Of a DNA stretch of 64,000 nt, positions 1 through 7,809 are shown piece after piece. Every line of letters starts with the position of its first letter. The first letter of the stretch is position 1. This DNA is from Algoriphagus kandeliae. GTDB taxonomy: Bacteria; Bacteroidota; Bacteroidia; Cytophagales; Cyclobacteriaceae. The translations under genes were made by a program, and so were the position numbers. The notes under the pieces are model-generated. The model saw only the letters and a list, made by a program, of their open reading frames with translations. It had not been told where the DNA came from and ran no database searches. Location of the stretch: positions 620,001 to 684,000 of the forward strand of contig NZ_SPSB01000003.1 in assembly GCF_004571135.1 (NCBI RefSeq), written 5' to 3'.

Positions 1-2328
1 GTTACCGATTCTATCCAAGTCATCATACAGTTCCATCAACTCATTCTCCAAGAATGTGATATTGAAAGCAGTGCTCCACTGGAATTTGCCTGCAACCACG
101 TTAACAGTCTGCAAATCGAAGTCAATACCTTGGTTTCTTACTTTACCTGTATTTCTGGTGATAGAACCGAATCCAGAGTCAGTAGGAAGTGGCGTATTGA
201 ACAATAGAGCTTCAGAATCTCTTCTCCAGAAGTCAACTGTACCGATGATTCGACCATTGAAGATTGTCCAGTCCAAACCAATGTTAGCAGTTACTGATTC
301 TTCCCAAGTCAACAAGTCGTTACCCAACTGGGAAAGACCCAAAGTACCATTTCCAAGATACTGACCAGTGTTTCCAACCAATGTTCTGGAAGCAAAGTTA
401 GCGATATTGGAGTTACCAGTAATACCGAATGAAGCTCTCAATCTCAAGTTGTCAAGCCAAGTAAGGCCTTCCATGAAGCTTTCGGAAGAAATTCTCCATC
501 CTACAGAAGCTGCACCGAAAGTACCCCATCTGTTTTTCTCACCGAATCGAGAGTGACCATCACGACGGATTGTGAAATCCGCGGTATATCTGTCATCATA
601 ATCATATTTTACTTGACCGAAGAAACCAGCTCTCTTAAACTCTGTGAAGAAACCACCTACTGCAAATGGAGTTGCAGCGTTTTGCAGATATCTCAAAGTT
701 GGGTTAGCAAAACCTCGACCAGTAGCAGTAGTTTCCTCATTTTGGAAACCTTTGTATTCATAACCTACCAAACCAGAAACAGTGTGAACGTCATTGAATT
801 TCTTGTTGAAGTTCAAGTTGTGGTTGGTGTTGAAGTTATTTCTTCTTTCGTCAGCATAGAAGGACTGACCTCCATAAGAAGAGAATACCGGAATAGTAGA
901 AGGACGGTTGTTCTCGTCTCTGTTATCGGCGAAGTCAATACCGAAGTAAGAAGTCCAAGACAACCAAGGTGTAATTTGATAGTTCAATTGCAAGTTAGAC
1001 ACAGTCTGAACAGTAGTACCTTGTCTCAATTCTTCATAAACACCTTGAACGATGTTGTAACCGAAGTTGTGGTTAGAAGGATAATCAGCTTTGAAAGAAC
1101 CATCCTCATTATAGATCGGTACATTAGGCCTCATGGTGAAACCAGCAGAGAAAGGACCGTTTACGAAGTTACCGTTAGCGATAGTACCGAAAGTACGCTG
1201 ATACGCCAAGGAGAAGTTAGCTCCGATGGTCAATTTCTTATTTGGTCTGTGAGTTACATTCAAACGACCAGTAGCTCTTTCATATTTAGACTGAATAATT
1301 TGACCTTCTTGAGCTGTGTAAGAACCAGATAGATAGAAGTTAGTCTTATCATCACCTCCAGAAACAGACAAATCATAAATAGACAAACGTCCATTTCTAT
1401 ACAATTCATCTACCCAGTCGTAAGACTGCAAGTTTGGATCTTCAGGATCGCCATAAGTACTTGCTGCGTTAGCAGGATTCAAGCCAGCATTAAGGTATGC
1501 CTGTCTCTTGATACCAGCTAGTTGGCTAGCATTCATTACTTCGTACAAGTTCAATGGCTGAACGATACCTTCCTGAACGGAAACCTTTGTTTTGGTAGTT
1601 CCTTTGCTACCTTTCTTAGTCGTAATCAAAACTACACCGTTTGCAGCCTGAGCACCATAAATGGAAGCAGCTGCAGCATCTTTCAATACCTCGATAGACT
1701 CAATGTCATTAGGGTTGATAGATGCCAATGCGTTTTGAGGACCTTGACCAGAAAGAGAACCAGTACCGATCTGCACACCGTCAACGATGTAAAGAGGCTC
1801 GTTTCCAGCGTTGATCGAACCGACACCTCGGATTCGCACGTTCAAGGTACCACCTGGAGCACCAGTAGTAGAAGTTACTTGCACACCAGCAATTCGACCT
1901 TGCATCGCACGGTCAAATGACTGAACAGGTAGGTTTTCGAAAACCTCACCTTTTACGGATGCAATTGCACCAGTAATTTCTCTTTTTGACTGATCACCGT
2001 AAGAAGTAATCACAAACTCAGAGAGAGACTGAACATCAGGTTCCATCACAACATTGATGGTGGTCTGATTTCCAATCACTACCTCTTGCTGTCTCAAGCC
2101 TACGAAGCTGAAGACCAACACATTACTTCCGGCAGGAACAGAGATGGAATATTTACCATCCAAATCGGTAGCTGTACCGATTGTCGTTCCCTTCACCAGA
2201 ACTGTAGCTCCTGGTACACCCAAGTTATCTTCCGAAGAAGTAACCGTACCAGTAATCACGCGATTCTGAGCGAACAACACTGCGCTGCTCAAGAAAAGCA
2301 TGAGTCCTAGAAGTAAAACTTTCCTCAT
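1..2328 (-). CDS. SusC/RagA-family TonB-dependent outer-membrane receptor (C-terminus cut by window edge)
   Basis: The reading frame is open from an ATG at 2328 to the window edge, giving 776 visible residues. It starts with a signal peptide (MRKVLLLGLMLFLSSAVLFAQ), then a carboxypeptidase-regulatory-like domain of about 80 residues (VITGTVTSSEDNLGVPGA..., ending near FSFVGL), then a TonB plug with the SusC hallmarks VRIRGVGSIN, EPLYIVDGVQIG and SIEVLKDAAAASIYGAQAANGVVLITTKKG. The rest is beta-barrel (for example YTADFTIRRDGHSRFG and WGTFGAASVGWRIS). Such proteins import large nutrients with a SusD lipoprotein, which would lie to the left of the window if paired. The substrate cannot be read. 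Long reading frames on the opposite strand here are shadows. Confidence 0.96.
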   Translation of the reverse strand, partial: MRKVLLLGLMLFLSSAVLFAQNRVITGTVTSSEDNLGVPGATVLVKGTTIGTATDLDGKYSISVPAGSNVLVFSFVGLRQQEVVIGNQTTINVVMEPDVQSLSEFVITSYGDQSKREITGAIASVKGEVFENLPVQSFDRAMQGRIAGVQVTSTTGAPGGTLNVRIRGVGSINAGNEPLYIVDGVQIGTGSLSGQGPQNALASINPNDIESIEVLKDAAAASIYGAQAANGVVLITTKKGSKGTTKTKVSVQEGIVQPLNLYEVMNASQLAGIKRQAYLNAGLNPANAASTYGDPEDPNLQSYDWVDELYRNGRLSIYDLSVSGGDDKTNFYLSGSYTAQEGQIIQSKYERATGRLNVTHRPNKKLTIGANFSLAYQRTFGTIANGNFVNGPFSAGFTMRPNVPIYNEDGSFKADYPSNHNFGYNIVQGVYEELRQGTTVQTVSNLQLNYQITPWLSWTSYFGIDFADNRDENNRPSTIPVFSSYGGQSFYADERRNNFNTNHNLNFNKKFNDVHTVSGLVGYEYKGFQNEETTATGRGFANPTLRYLQNAATPFAVGGFFTEFKRAGFFGQVKYDYDDRYTADFTIRRDGHSRFGEKNRWGTFGAASVGWRISSESFMEGLTWLDNLRLRASFGITGNSNIANFASRTLVGNTGQYLGNGTLGLSQLGNDLLTWEESVTANIGLDWTIFNGRIIGTVDFWRRDSEALLFNTPLPTDSGFGSITRNTGKVRNQGIDFDLQTVNVVAGKFQWSTAFNITFLENELMELYDDLDRIGN

Positions 2329-2779
2329 ATTTGGTTTGATTATGGTTTAAAATAGACTCAATGATATTCTATATCTTCGAATACTCCAAAAGCAATACTT
2401 AGAAAAATCACAATTGTTTAAGTGCAACAGTTCCTTTTTTTGAAGCACTTAAGCTTTTAATCAAAAGATTATTTTGTTTCTTTAGATAAATGCTTCTTTT
2501 TCCAAAAAATATTCAGATTATCTAATTGTTAACAAAAGTTAATTCTAGTTGAGGATATTAAAAAATCTTTCAAAAAAGTGAATCCCATATCCATTTCAGA
2601 CATTTATTTTTCAAAATTGATTTTTACCAAAATATTATATAAATACTAATTAAAAAGAGTTAATATTTATAAAGCATCCCATTTTATAAAAAAATAAATA
2701 GCTAAACGGATGAAAAATAATTATATAAGCGGTTGGCTGTTTTTATCAAAAAAGAGCAAAAATTCCAAAAACGAATTTT
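2329..2779. other. AT-rich intergenic region upstream of the SusC-like gene
   Basis: This 451-base gene-free stretch lies between the start of the SusC-like gene and the stop of the OmpA-family gene, both on the minus strand. It is very AT-rich. It holds an 8-base inverted repeat, TTAAGTGC at 2418-2425 and GCACTTAA at 2445-2452, about 90-125 bases upstream of the SusC start, a plausible operator or leader hairpin. A weak minus-strand match to the Bacteroidota -7 box (TGCTTTTG, 2394-2387) is present. I see no gene or RNA in it. Confidence 0.5.
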
Positions 2780-4702
2780 TTAAAGAATAGTGATTGTTAT
2801 CCTTCTGTTCAAGGCTTGATTTCTAGCATTTGTGTTTGGCACCATAGGTTCTCGATCACCTTTGCCTTCCACCGCGGCACGGCCTTCATGCACTCCTTCC
2901 TTGATCAAAAAATCTCGCACACTTTCAGCACGCATCAAACTCAGCCTTTGATTGTATCCAGGATTTCCTACATTATCTGTGTGCCCGGTAATCATGATAT
3001 TTACATTCGGATTTTCTTCCAAGAACTTTATGAGACGCCGCAAGGAACTCAATGATTCCGGCTTCAAATCATATTTATCAAAATCAAAAAATACATTTTC
3101 GAAGACAAATTCTTCACCCGAAGCAACCGGAGTTAGTGCGACCTCCATGTTCTTCACGTTCTGAATACTATCCCGCTGAACGTTGTAGATCTTTGGTAAG
3201 TACCCCTTCTTTTCTACATAAAGTCCTGAAATGGAATTTTCAGGATAAAGCATCATAAATTCCCCCGTTTTGCCATCGGCTCTGAACTCATAGAGCGTAC
3301 TGTCATTAGTCAAAGAAACCAAGGACAAAGTCGCGTCAATGGGTTCTCCTGTTTTGGAATTGAAAACTTTCCCTCCTGTTACAGTTAAATTATCTCCTAA
3401 GTATATATCCTGCGGGAAATTGAAACGATATAACAAAGCCCGATCATTTTCCTTCTGCTGGGTAGTGAGCTCCGTAAAATAAGCATAGTCTTTTTGAGCA
3501 GTAATGAATAGCGCAACCTGGTCCAGCTGATCATTAATAGGCAATCCGAGATTTTCAGGTTTTGAAAATTCACCATTTTTGACTCGAGAGAGAAAAATAT
3601 CCATACCCCCGAATCCCTGATGGCCATTGGAAGCGAAAAAGAGAATTTCATTGTTGAAAAACATAAAAGGTGAAATCTCATCTTTTTGCGTATTCACCAC
3701 ACTTCCAAGATTTTTAGCCTCAGACCAGCTTCCATCCTCTTTTCTTACTGAATACCAAATATCATTTCCTCCAAATCCCCCTTTTCTATTCGATGAGAAA
3801 AACAAAACTCTACCATCTGCAGAAAGCGAAGGCTGTGAATCCCATTCTCGGGAATTCACATTTTTACCCATATTCTGCGGGCGTTGCCATTTATTATTGA
3901 CTTTGTAGGCCACATACAAATCACAACTTCCCTGAGAGTCCGGCGCATCACAAGAAGTATAAATTAAAATATTTCCATCGGCTGTTACCGAACAAGTTCC
4001 TTCATTATAAGGCGAATTAATCGTCTCCGCGATACTCGAAGGTTTAGTCCATTCCCCGCTTTCTGTCATAAAAGCAGTGTAAATATCCTCCTTGTCAAAA
4101 TTCCCAATTCCATCTCGCTTGGTAAACAGAATTTGTTTTCCATCAGCTGTCAAAACAGGGAAATATTGAAGTTTAAATTCATTTAAGGGACTTTGGAGTC
4201 TTTCCTTGTCGATGGATAGCGCATTACCTAATTGACTATTTAGGAATTCCATTAATTCCTTCATGTCTTTGTAATACACACTCGTTTTGAAGGAATCCTC
4301 CAAAATCGGATCGATTTCCTGAAATTGATCGTAGGCTTCCCGAAACTCACCCCGTTTTAAAAAAATGTTGGTGTATACCCAGCCAATATCAGCGGCATGT
4401 TTGGGTTTTGCATTTTTTCCAGATAATCTTGCTTTACCCAAATCCGCTACTTCTTGAGCCTTATCCAAGTCACCTGTAGTAATATACAACTGGGACATTT
4501 TCACATAAGCTTCCAAAAAAGAACGCTCACGAGAAATAGCTGCTTGAAATTTTTCAATAGCCTCATCATACCGCCTTTCACGGATTAATTGCTCCCCTTC
4601 CTCATAGTAACGAATTGCCCTTCCATCGATGATGGAGTATTGCTGAGCAATCAGGCAATAGGAAGGAATTAGAAATAAAATGCAGAATAAAAGGCTGCGC
4701 AT
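2780..4702 (-). CDS. OmpA-family protein with TPR, PD40 propeller and regulatory-like domain (PorE-like)
   Basis: A 640-residue envelope protein. A signal peptide (MRSLLFCILFLIPSYCLIAQ) supports the start at 4702; a longer frame from 4777 would overlap queE and place the signal peptide internally. Domain order: TPR-like helices (about 20-150), PD40/WD40-like propeller repeats (LTADGKQILFTKRDG, VTADGNILIYTS, LSADGRVLFFSSNRKGG, FASNGHQGFGGMDIFLS), a carboxypeptidase-regulatory-like beta domain (TVTGGKVFNSKTGEPIDATLSL), and a C-terminal OmpA peptidoglycan-binding domain (FFDFDKYDLKPES, ITGHTDNVGNPGYNQRLS, NRRITITIL). This matches PorE of the type IX secretion system, but other OmpA-TPR proteins share it. 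It follows queE by 4 bases. Confidence 0.88.
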   Translation of the reverse strand: MRSLLFCILFLIPSYCLIAQQYSIIDGRAIRYYEEGEQLIRERRYDEAIEKFQAAISRERSFLEAYVKMSQLYITTGDLDKAQEVADLGKARLSGKNAKPKHAADIGWVYTNIFLKRGEFREAYDQFQEIDPILEDSFKTSVYYKDMKELMEFLNSQLGNALSIDKERLQSPLNEFKLQYFPVLTADGKQILFTKRDGIGNFDKEDIYTAFMTESGEWTKPSSIAETINSPYNEGTCSVTADGNILIYTSCDAPDSQGSCDLYVAYKVNNKWQRPQNMGKNVNSREWDSQPSLSADGRVLFFSSNRKGGFGGNDIWYSVRKEDGSWSEAKNLGSVVNTQKDEISPFMFFNNEILFFASNGHQGFGGMDIFLSRVKNGEFSKPENLGLPINDQLDQVALFITAQKDYAYFTELTTQQKENDRALLYRFNFPQDIYLGDNLTVTGGKVFNSKTGEPIDATLSLVSLTNDSTLYEFRADGKTGEFMMLYPENSISGLYVEKKGYLPKIYNVQRDSIQNVKNMEVALTPVASGEEFVFENVFFDFDKYDLKPESLSSLRRLIKFLEENPNVNIMITGHTDNVGNPGYNQRLSLMRAESVRDFLIKEGVHEGRAAVEGKGDREPMVPNTNARNQALNRRITITIL

Positions 4703-4706
4703 GAAT

Positions 4707-5333
4707 TTATGGGATGTCCATAAATTTATGAGTTTGTAGGGATATTTTCCAAGCGGGACGCTTTTTGATGTATTCAATGATCTCCGAAGTGAAGCGATCT
4801 GCCTTACTCCACTCAGGCTGAAGTCTCAGTTCACAAGTCGGATTTACCTGTGCAGCATGCTCCTCTGCAAATTCAAAATCACTTGCATGGTAAATGACCA
4901 CTTTCAGCTCGTTAGCTACCTGATAGATAGAGGGATGCGGTTTTTTAAATTTCTTTGGGGAAAAGCAAACCCAGTCAAATTCTCCTGAAAAAGGATGCGC
5001 TCCAGAAGTTTCAATATGAGTAGAAAACCCCTTTTCTTTCAAAAGCTGAGTCAGAGGAAATAAATTATATATCAAAGGTTCTCCTCCGGTAATTACTACT
5101 AGCCTACCGGGATATGCCAAGGCTCCTTCGACGATTTCATCTATAGAGATGACTGGCCATTTTGCCGCCTCCCAGGATTCTTTGACATCACACCAAACAC
5201 ATCCCACATCACATCCTCCTAGCCTTATGAAATAAGCTGGATGTCCAGTAAATCTTCCTTCTCCTTGTATAGTGTAAAAAGCCTCCATGACTGGAAGCTG
5301 CTGGCCTGTGGCCACAAGTTCTTGAGTCGTCAT
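4707..5333 (-). CDS. queE: 7-carboxy-7-deazaguanine synthase (radical SAM)
   Basis: Converts 6-carboxytetrahydropterin to 7-carboxy-7-deazaguanine in queuosine precursor synthesis. The 208-residue protein from the ATG at 5333 starts MTTQELVATGQQLPVMEAFYTIQGEG, the conserved QueE opening. The radical-SAM motif CDVGCVWC gives cysteines 41, 45 and 48, and VITGGEPL is the SAM-binding GGE motif. An upstream in-frame ATG at 5447 would add 38 low-complexity residues read out of an inverted-repeat element (5389-5475), so I reject it. No other queuosine gene lies nearby; the downstream neighbour is the PorE-like gene. Confidence 0.93.
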   Translation of the reverse strand: MTTQELVATGQQLPVMEAFYTIQGEGRFTGHPAYFIRLGGCDVGCVWCDVKESWEAAKWPVISIDEIVEGALAYPGRLVVITGGEPLIYNLFPLTQLLKEKGFSTHIETSGAHPFSGEFDWVCFSPKKFKKPHPSIYQVANELKVVIYHASDFEFAEEHAAQVNPTCELRLQPEWSKADRFTSEIIEYIKKRPAWKISLQTHKFMDIP

Positions 5334-5388
5334 TGAAATTTTTGGTAAAGCGGGTGATCGAACCGCTGAATGAGGCGCAAAGGTAGGA

Positions 5389-5475
5389 TGAAAGTTGGAA
5401 GGTTGCAAAGTAGAAAAGTTGGAAGGTTGAGTTGTCATACTTTGCAACTTTTCACCTTTCCACTTTACAACTCCT
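5389..5475. repeat. Imperfect purine/pyrimidine inverted repeat between queE and the GNAT gene
   Basis: A purine-rich run containing GTTGCAAAGTA (5402-5412) faces its exact reverse complement TACTTTGCAAC (5438-5448). The surrounding GAAAAGTTGGAAGG-type and CCTTTCCACTTTACAAC-type runs extend the pairing imperfectly. The right arm runs into the last codons of the GNAT gene. It looks like a dispersed intergenic element rather than a simple terminator, because no T-run follows. Copy number is unknown. Confidence 0.55.
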
Positions 5476-5902
5476 TCCGCATGACAACTCGATAATCCTC
5501 CACCCCTCCTTTTGGAATAACTTCCATGATTTTAAACCCTCTTTGAAGACCGAAGTTGATCATGGCTGGGAATCGGTTTCTGGTTTTGAAATAAATGAAT
5601 CGAAAACCCTTTTCCTTTGCCCAATTTTCCTGGTATTCCGCTAGTACATTAGCAATCCCCTTTTTTCGATAAGCAGGTTTTACTCCACCCATCCAAGAAT
5701 AAAAAGTCTCAGGATTATCACTTTGATAGCCAACTTTGAAACCCAACAACTCGCCGTCCCTTTCCGCCACCAAAGCAAGAAAAAGTCGATGCTTCAATCG
5801 TTCTCTATAAAAATCCAAAGAAGCCTTTCCGGGAAACTCCGGGATGCGTTCATGAATCCAGAGGAGCTCTTCGGGAGAAGCATGACGGATTTTAAACTGC
5901 AT
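5465..5902 (-). CDS. GNAT-family N-acetyltransferase
   Basis: A 145-residue protein, normal size for a single GNAT domain. The core is seen as FLALVAERDGELLGFKVGYQ (beta strands 2-4), then GGVKPAYRKKGIANVLAEYQENWAKEKGF (motif A, acetyl-CoA pyrophosphate loop of the R-x-x-G-x-A type) and FIYFKTRNRFPAMINFGLQRGF (motif B). It should transfer an acetyl group from acetyl-CoA to an amine; the acceptor is unknown. The gene is flanked on both sides by inverted-repeat elements (5389-5475 and 5916-6043). Confidence 0.85.
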   Translation of the reverse strand: MQFKIRHASPEELLWIHERIPEFPGKASLDFYRERLKHRLFLALVAERDGELLGFKVGYQSDNPETFYSWMGGVKPAYRKKGIANVLAEYQENWAKEKGFRFIYFKTRNRFPAMINFGLQRGFKIMEVIPKGGVEDYRVVMRKEL

Positions 5903-5915
5903 GTTTTTTTGTAAT

Positions 5916-6043
5916 TACGATTTACGAATGACGATTTACGACGTCTTAAAGAACCTCAACCCTAATTTCACTTGGCAAAACTTCAGAATTTTAGGATTGA
6001 GGTTCAAAATAGTGTCGTAAATCAAAAATCGTAAATCGTAAAT
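5916..6043. repeat. Long imperfect inverted repeat, MITE/REP-like
   Basis: Almost the whole gap between the GNAT and M20 genes is one imperfect palindrome of about 128 bases. The left arm reads ACGATTTACGA, GATTTACGAC, GAACCTCAACCCTAA. The right arm, in reverse order, carries TTAGGATTGAGGTTC, GTCGTAAATC and TCGTAAATCGTAAAT. The arms are about 55 bases with a loop of about 20. There are no transposase remnants and no T-run, so I read it as a non-autonomous or REP-type element. Confidence 0.65.
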
Positions 6044-6048
6044 GAAGA

Positions 6049-7638
6049 TCAATCTTTTTTAATCGTTGGATATGTCACTCCCAATTGCTCCAAGTAGGTA
6101 TCGTACTTCGTTTCATCATAATAGAATTTCTCCAATTCAGGACGGAATTTCTTCATGATTTCAGAATTGAGATAGATTGGTGGCGCATCATCTTGAGTGA
6201 TCATGGGCTTATACTGCTCTTCTTTGGTCTGCACATTATTGAAGTAATCCCACGCTTGATCCACTAATTCAGGCTGAAGCAAAAAGTCCAAAATGGTCAT
6301 AGCTTCCACCTTTGCTCCAGCAGTAACACCCTTATGGGCTATCGGAGTCGCCATCGCAATTGCATTACTCCAATGGTGGCCAGGTAAGCCCGGAATATTG
6401 GAAGGAAAACGCAAAGTTACGGTAGGAACTACCCATGACACATCGCCAATATCATCTGAGCCTCCACTTCGAAGTTCTTCAACGGGCTTGCCCAATTCAC
6501 TCAATTCGGTAGCAAGTCCCCTCTCCTCAGACCCCATTTCTTTTTGCACGGCTTTCGCCAAGGTCTGATCGTTTTCATCCCATTCAGGCAAACCTACCTT
6601 TTGAATGTTATCAAACATGGTCTCAGCAATCACCTTATTAAAGTGACGCGGCCATGCTGTACCTAAAATCTTATATGTCATTTCTGTATCGGTCATCAAA
6701 GCTGCTCCTTTTGCGATATTGGTCGCCTGCTGATACATTTCCATGATTCCGTCATATTTCACATCGCGGAAATAATACCAGATAGAAGCCTTGGAAGGAA
6801 CTACATTTGGCTGATCGCCTCCATCGGTAATTACAGAGTGAGATCTTTTCAAAGGATGTAAATGCTCCCGCTTGTAATTCCAACCAATATTCATGAGTTC
6901 CACTGCATCAGCAGCACTTTTCCCTCTCCAAGGGGCGCCTGCTGCGTGAGCAGCATCTCCGGAGAAAGTATATTCTACCGAAATCAAACCGGTACCAGAA
7001 GCCTGTCCCCAGCTTACAGCCAAGTTATTTGCAACGTGGGTAAAAATACACAGATCGACTCCATCAAATAATCCGTCGCGGGTGTACCATGCTTTGGCAG
7101 CTACTAGTTCCTCTGCGATTCCCGGCCAGAGAATTAATGTTCCGCCAATATTTTCACGTTCCATGATTTGCTTCACTGCCAAAGCAGCTGTGATATTCAA
7201 AGGAATCCCGGAATTATGACCTTCCCCATGACCCGGAGCTCCTTCCACAATAGGTTTGTGATAAGCTACCCCCGGATATTGGGAAGCTTTTGGAATATCA
7301 TCCACATCAGAGCCAAGAGCAATCACCGGACCTTCTCCGTTACTCCAAACTGCCCACCAAGCCGTGGGGATACCAGATATCCCCTTCTCGATGGTAAATC
7401 CATTTTCCTCAAGGACGCCCGTTAGATACTTAGAAGATTCTATTTCCTGAAACCCCAATTCGGCAAAACTGAATACTTTATCCACCATCACTTGGCTTTG
7501 CTTGTGATTTGCTTGGACGATTTCAGCTGCTTCGGCCTTCAGAGCTTCAATTTGTTTGGGGGAAAACTTTTTCTGTGCGTAGCCACCTATGCTGATTCCC
7601 AAAAGCAAGGCGAGACTTATTCCTGTAATTTTTTTCAT
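6049..7638 (-). CDS. Secreted M20-family amidohydrolase (AbgB-like)
   Basis: A 529-residue zinc-dependent amidohydrolase/peptidase with an N-terminal signal peptide (MKKITGISLALLLGISIGGYAQ). M20D features are visible: FAELGFQEIESSKYL, the metal-site region ALGSDVDDIPKAS with APGHGEGHNSG, EELVAAKAWY, and a dimerisation domain around SGDAAHAAGAPWRGKSAADAVELM. The closest family I recognise is p-aminobenzoyl-glutamate hydrolase subunit B, which cleaves amide-linked acyl-amino acids; the natural substrate here is unknown. Most relatives of that subunit are cytoplasmic, so an exported form suggests scavenging in the periplasm. Transcribed alone. Confidence 0.88.
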   Translation of the reverse strand: MKKITGISLALLLGISIGGYAQKKFSPKQIEALKAEAAEIVQANHKQSQVMVDKVFSFAELGFQEIESSKYLTGVLEENGFTIEKGISGIPTAWWAVWSNGEGPVIALGSDVDDIPKASQYPGVAYHKPIVEGAPGHGEGHNSGIPLNITAALAVKQIMERENIGGTLILWPGIAEELVAAKAWYTRDGLFDGVDLCIFTHVANNLAVSWGQASGTGLISVEYTFSGDAAHAAGAPWRGKSAADAVELMNIGWNYKREHLHPLKRSHSVITDGGDQPNVVPSKASIWYYFRDVKYDGIMEMYQQATNIAKGAALMTDTEMTYKILGTAWPRHFNKVIAETMFDNIQKVGLPEWDENDQTLAKAVQKEMGSEERGLATELSELGKPVEELRSGGSDDIGDVSWVVPTVTLRFPSNIPGLPGHHWSNAIAMATPIAHKGVTAGAKVEAMTILDFLLQPELVDQAWDYFNNVQTKEEQYKPMITQDDAPPIYLNSEIMKKFRPELEKFYYDETKYDTYLEQLGVTYPTIKKD

Positions 7639-7765
7639 ACGATTGGTGGGTTGATTGCATGGAATTTACCAAAAAGCTGAAAACTAGTCTAAAAAAATTG
7701 ATCAAAGGAAAAATCTGCTTGTTGGAGGTTTTGAAAGTTTGGCTACCAAAGCCGTCTTATTTTTC

Positions 7766-7773
7766 TATTTTTG
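7766..7773 (+). promoter_or_regulatory. Predicted -7 box of leuS (TATTTTTG)
   Basis: TATTTTTG fits TAnnTTTG exactly and lies 36 bases before the leuS ATG. The nearest upstream TTTG (7738-7741) is 24 bases away, longer than the usual 19-20, so the -33 part is uncertain. Confidence 0.5.
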
Positions 7774-7809
7774 CAGGCTGTTAGCTAAAAAATCAAGAAT
7801 TCATCAACC

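Noticed and set aside
553..1332. A 259-codon plus-strand frame and others at 56-364, 1522-1920 and 2086-2310
   Set aside because: They are antisense to the SusC-like receptor, with no family resemblance and biased composition typical of shadow frames.
4703..4777. 25-residue N-terminal extension of the OmpA-family protein
   Set aside because: It overlaps the 3' end of queE and would put the signal peptide at residue 26.
5334..5447. 38-residue N-terminal extension of QueE
   Set aside because: It is translated from an inverted-repeat element and is rich in repeats such as QPSNF; the conserved start is at 5333.
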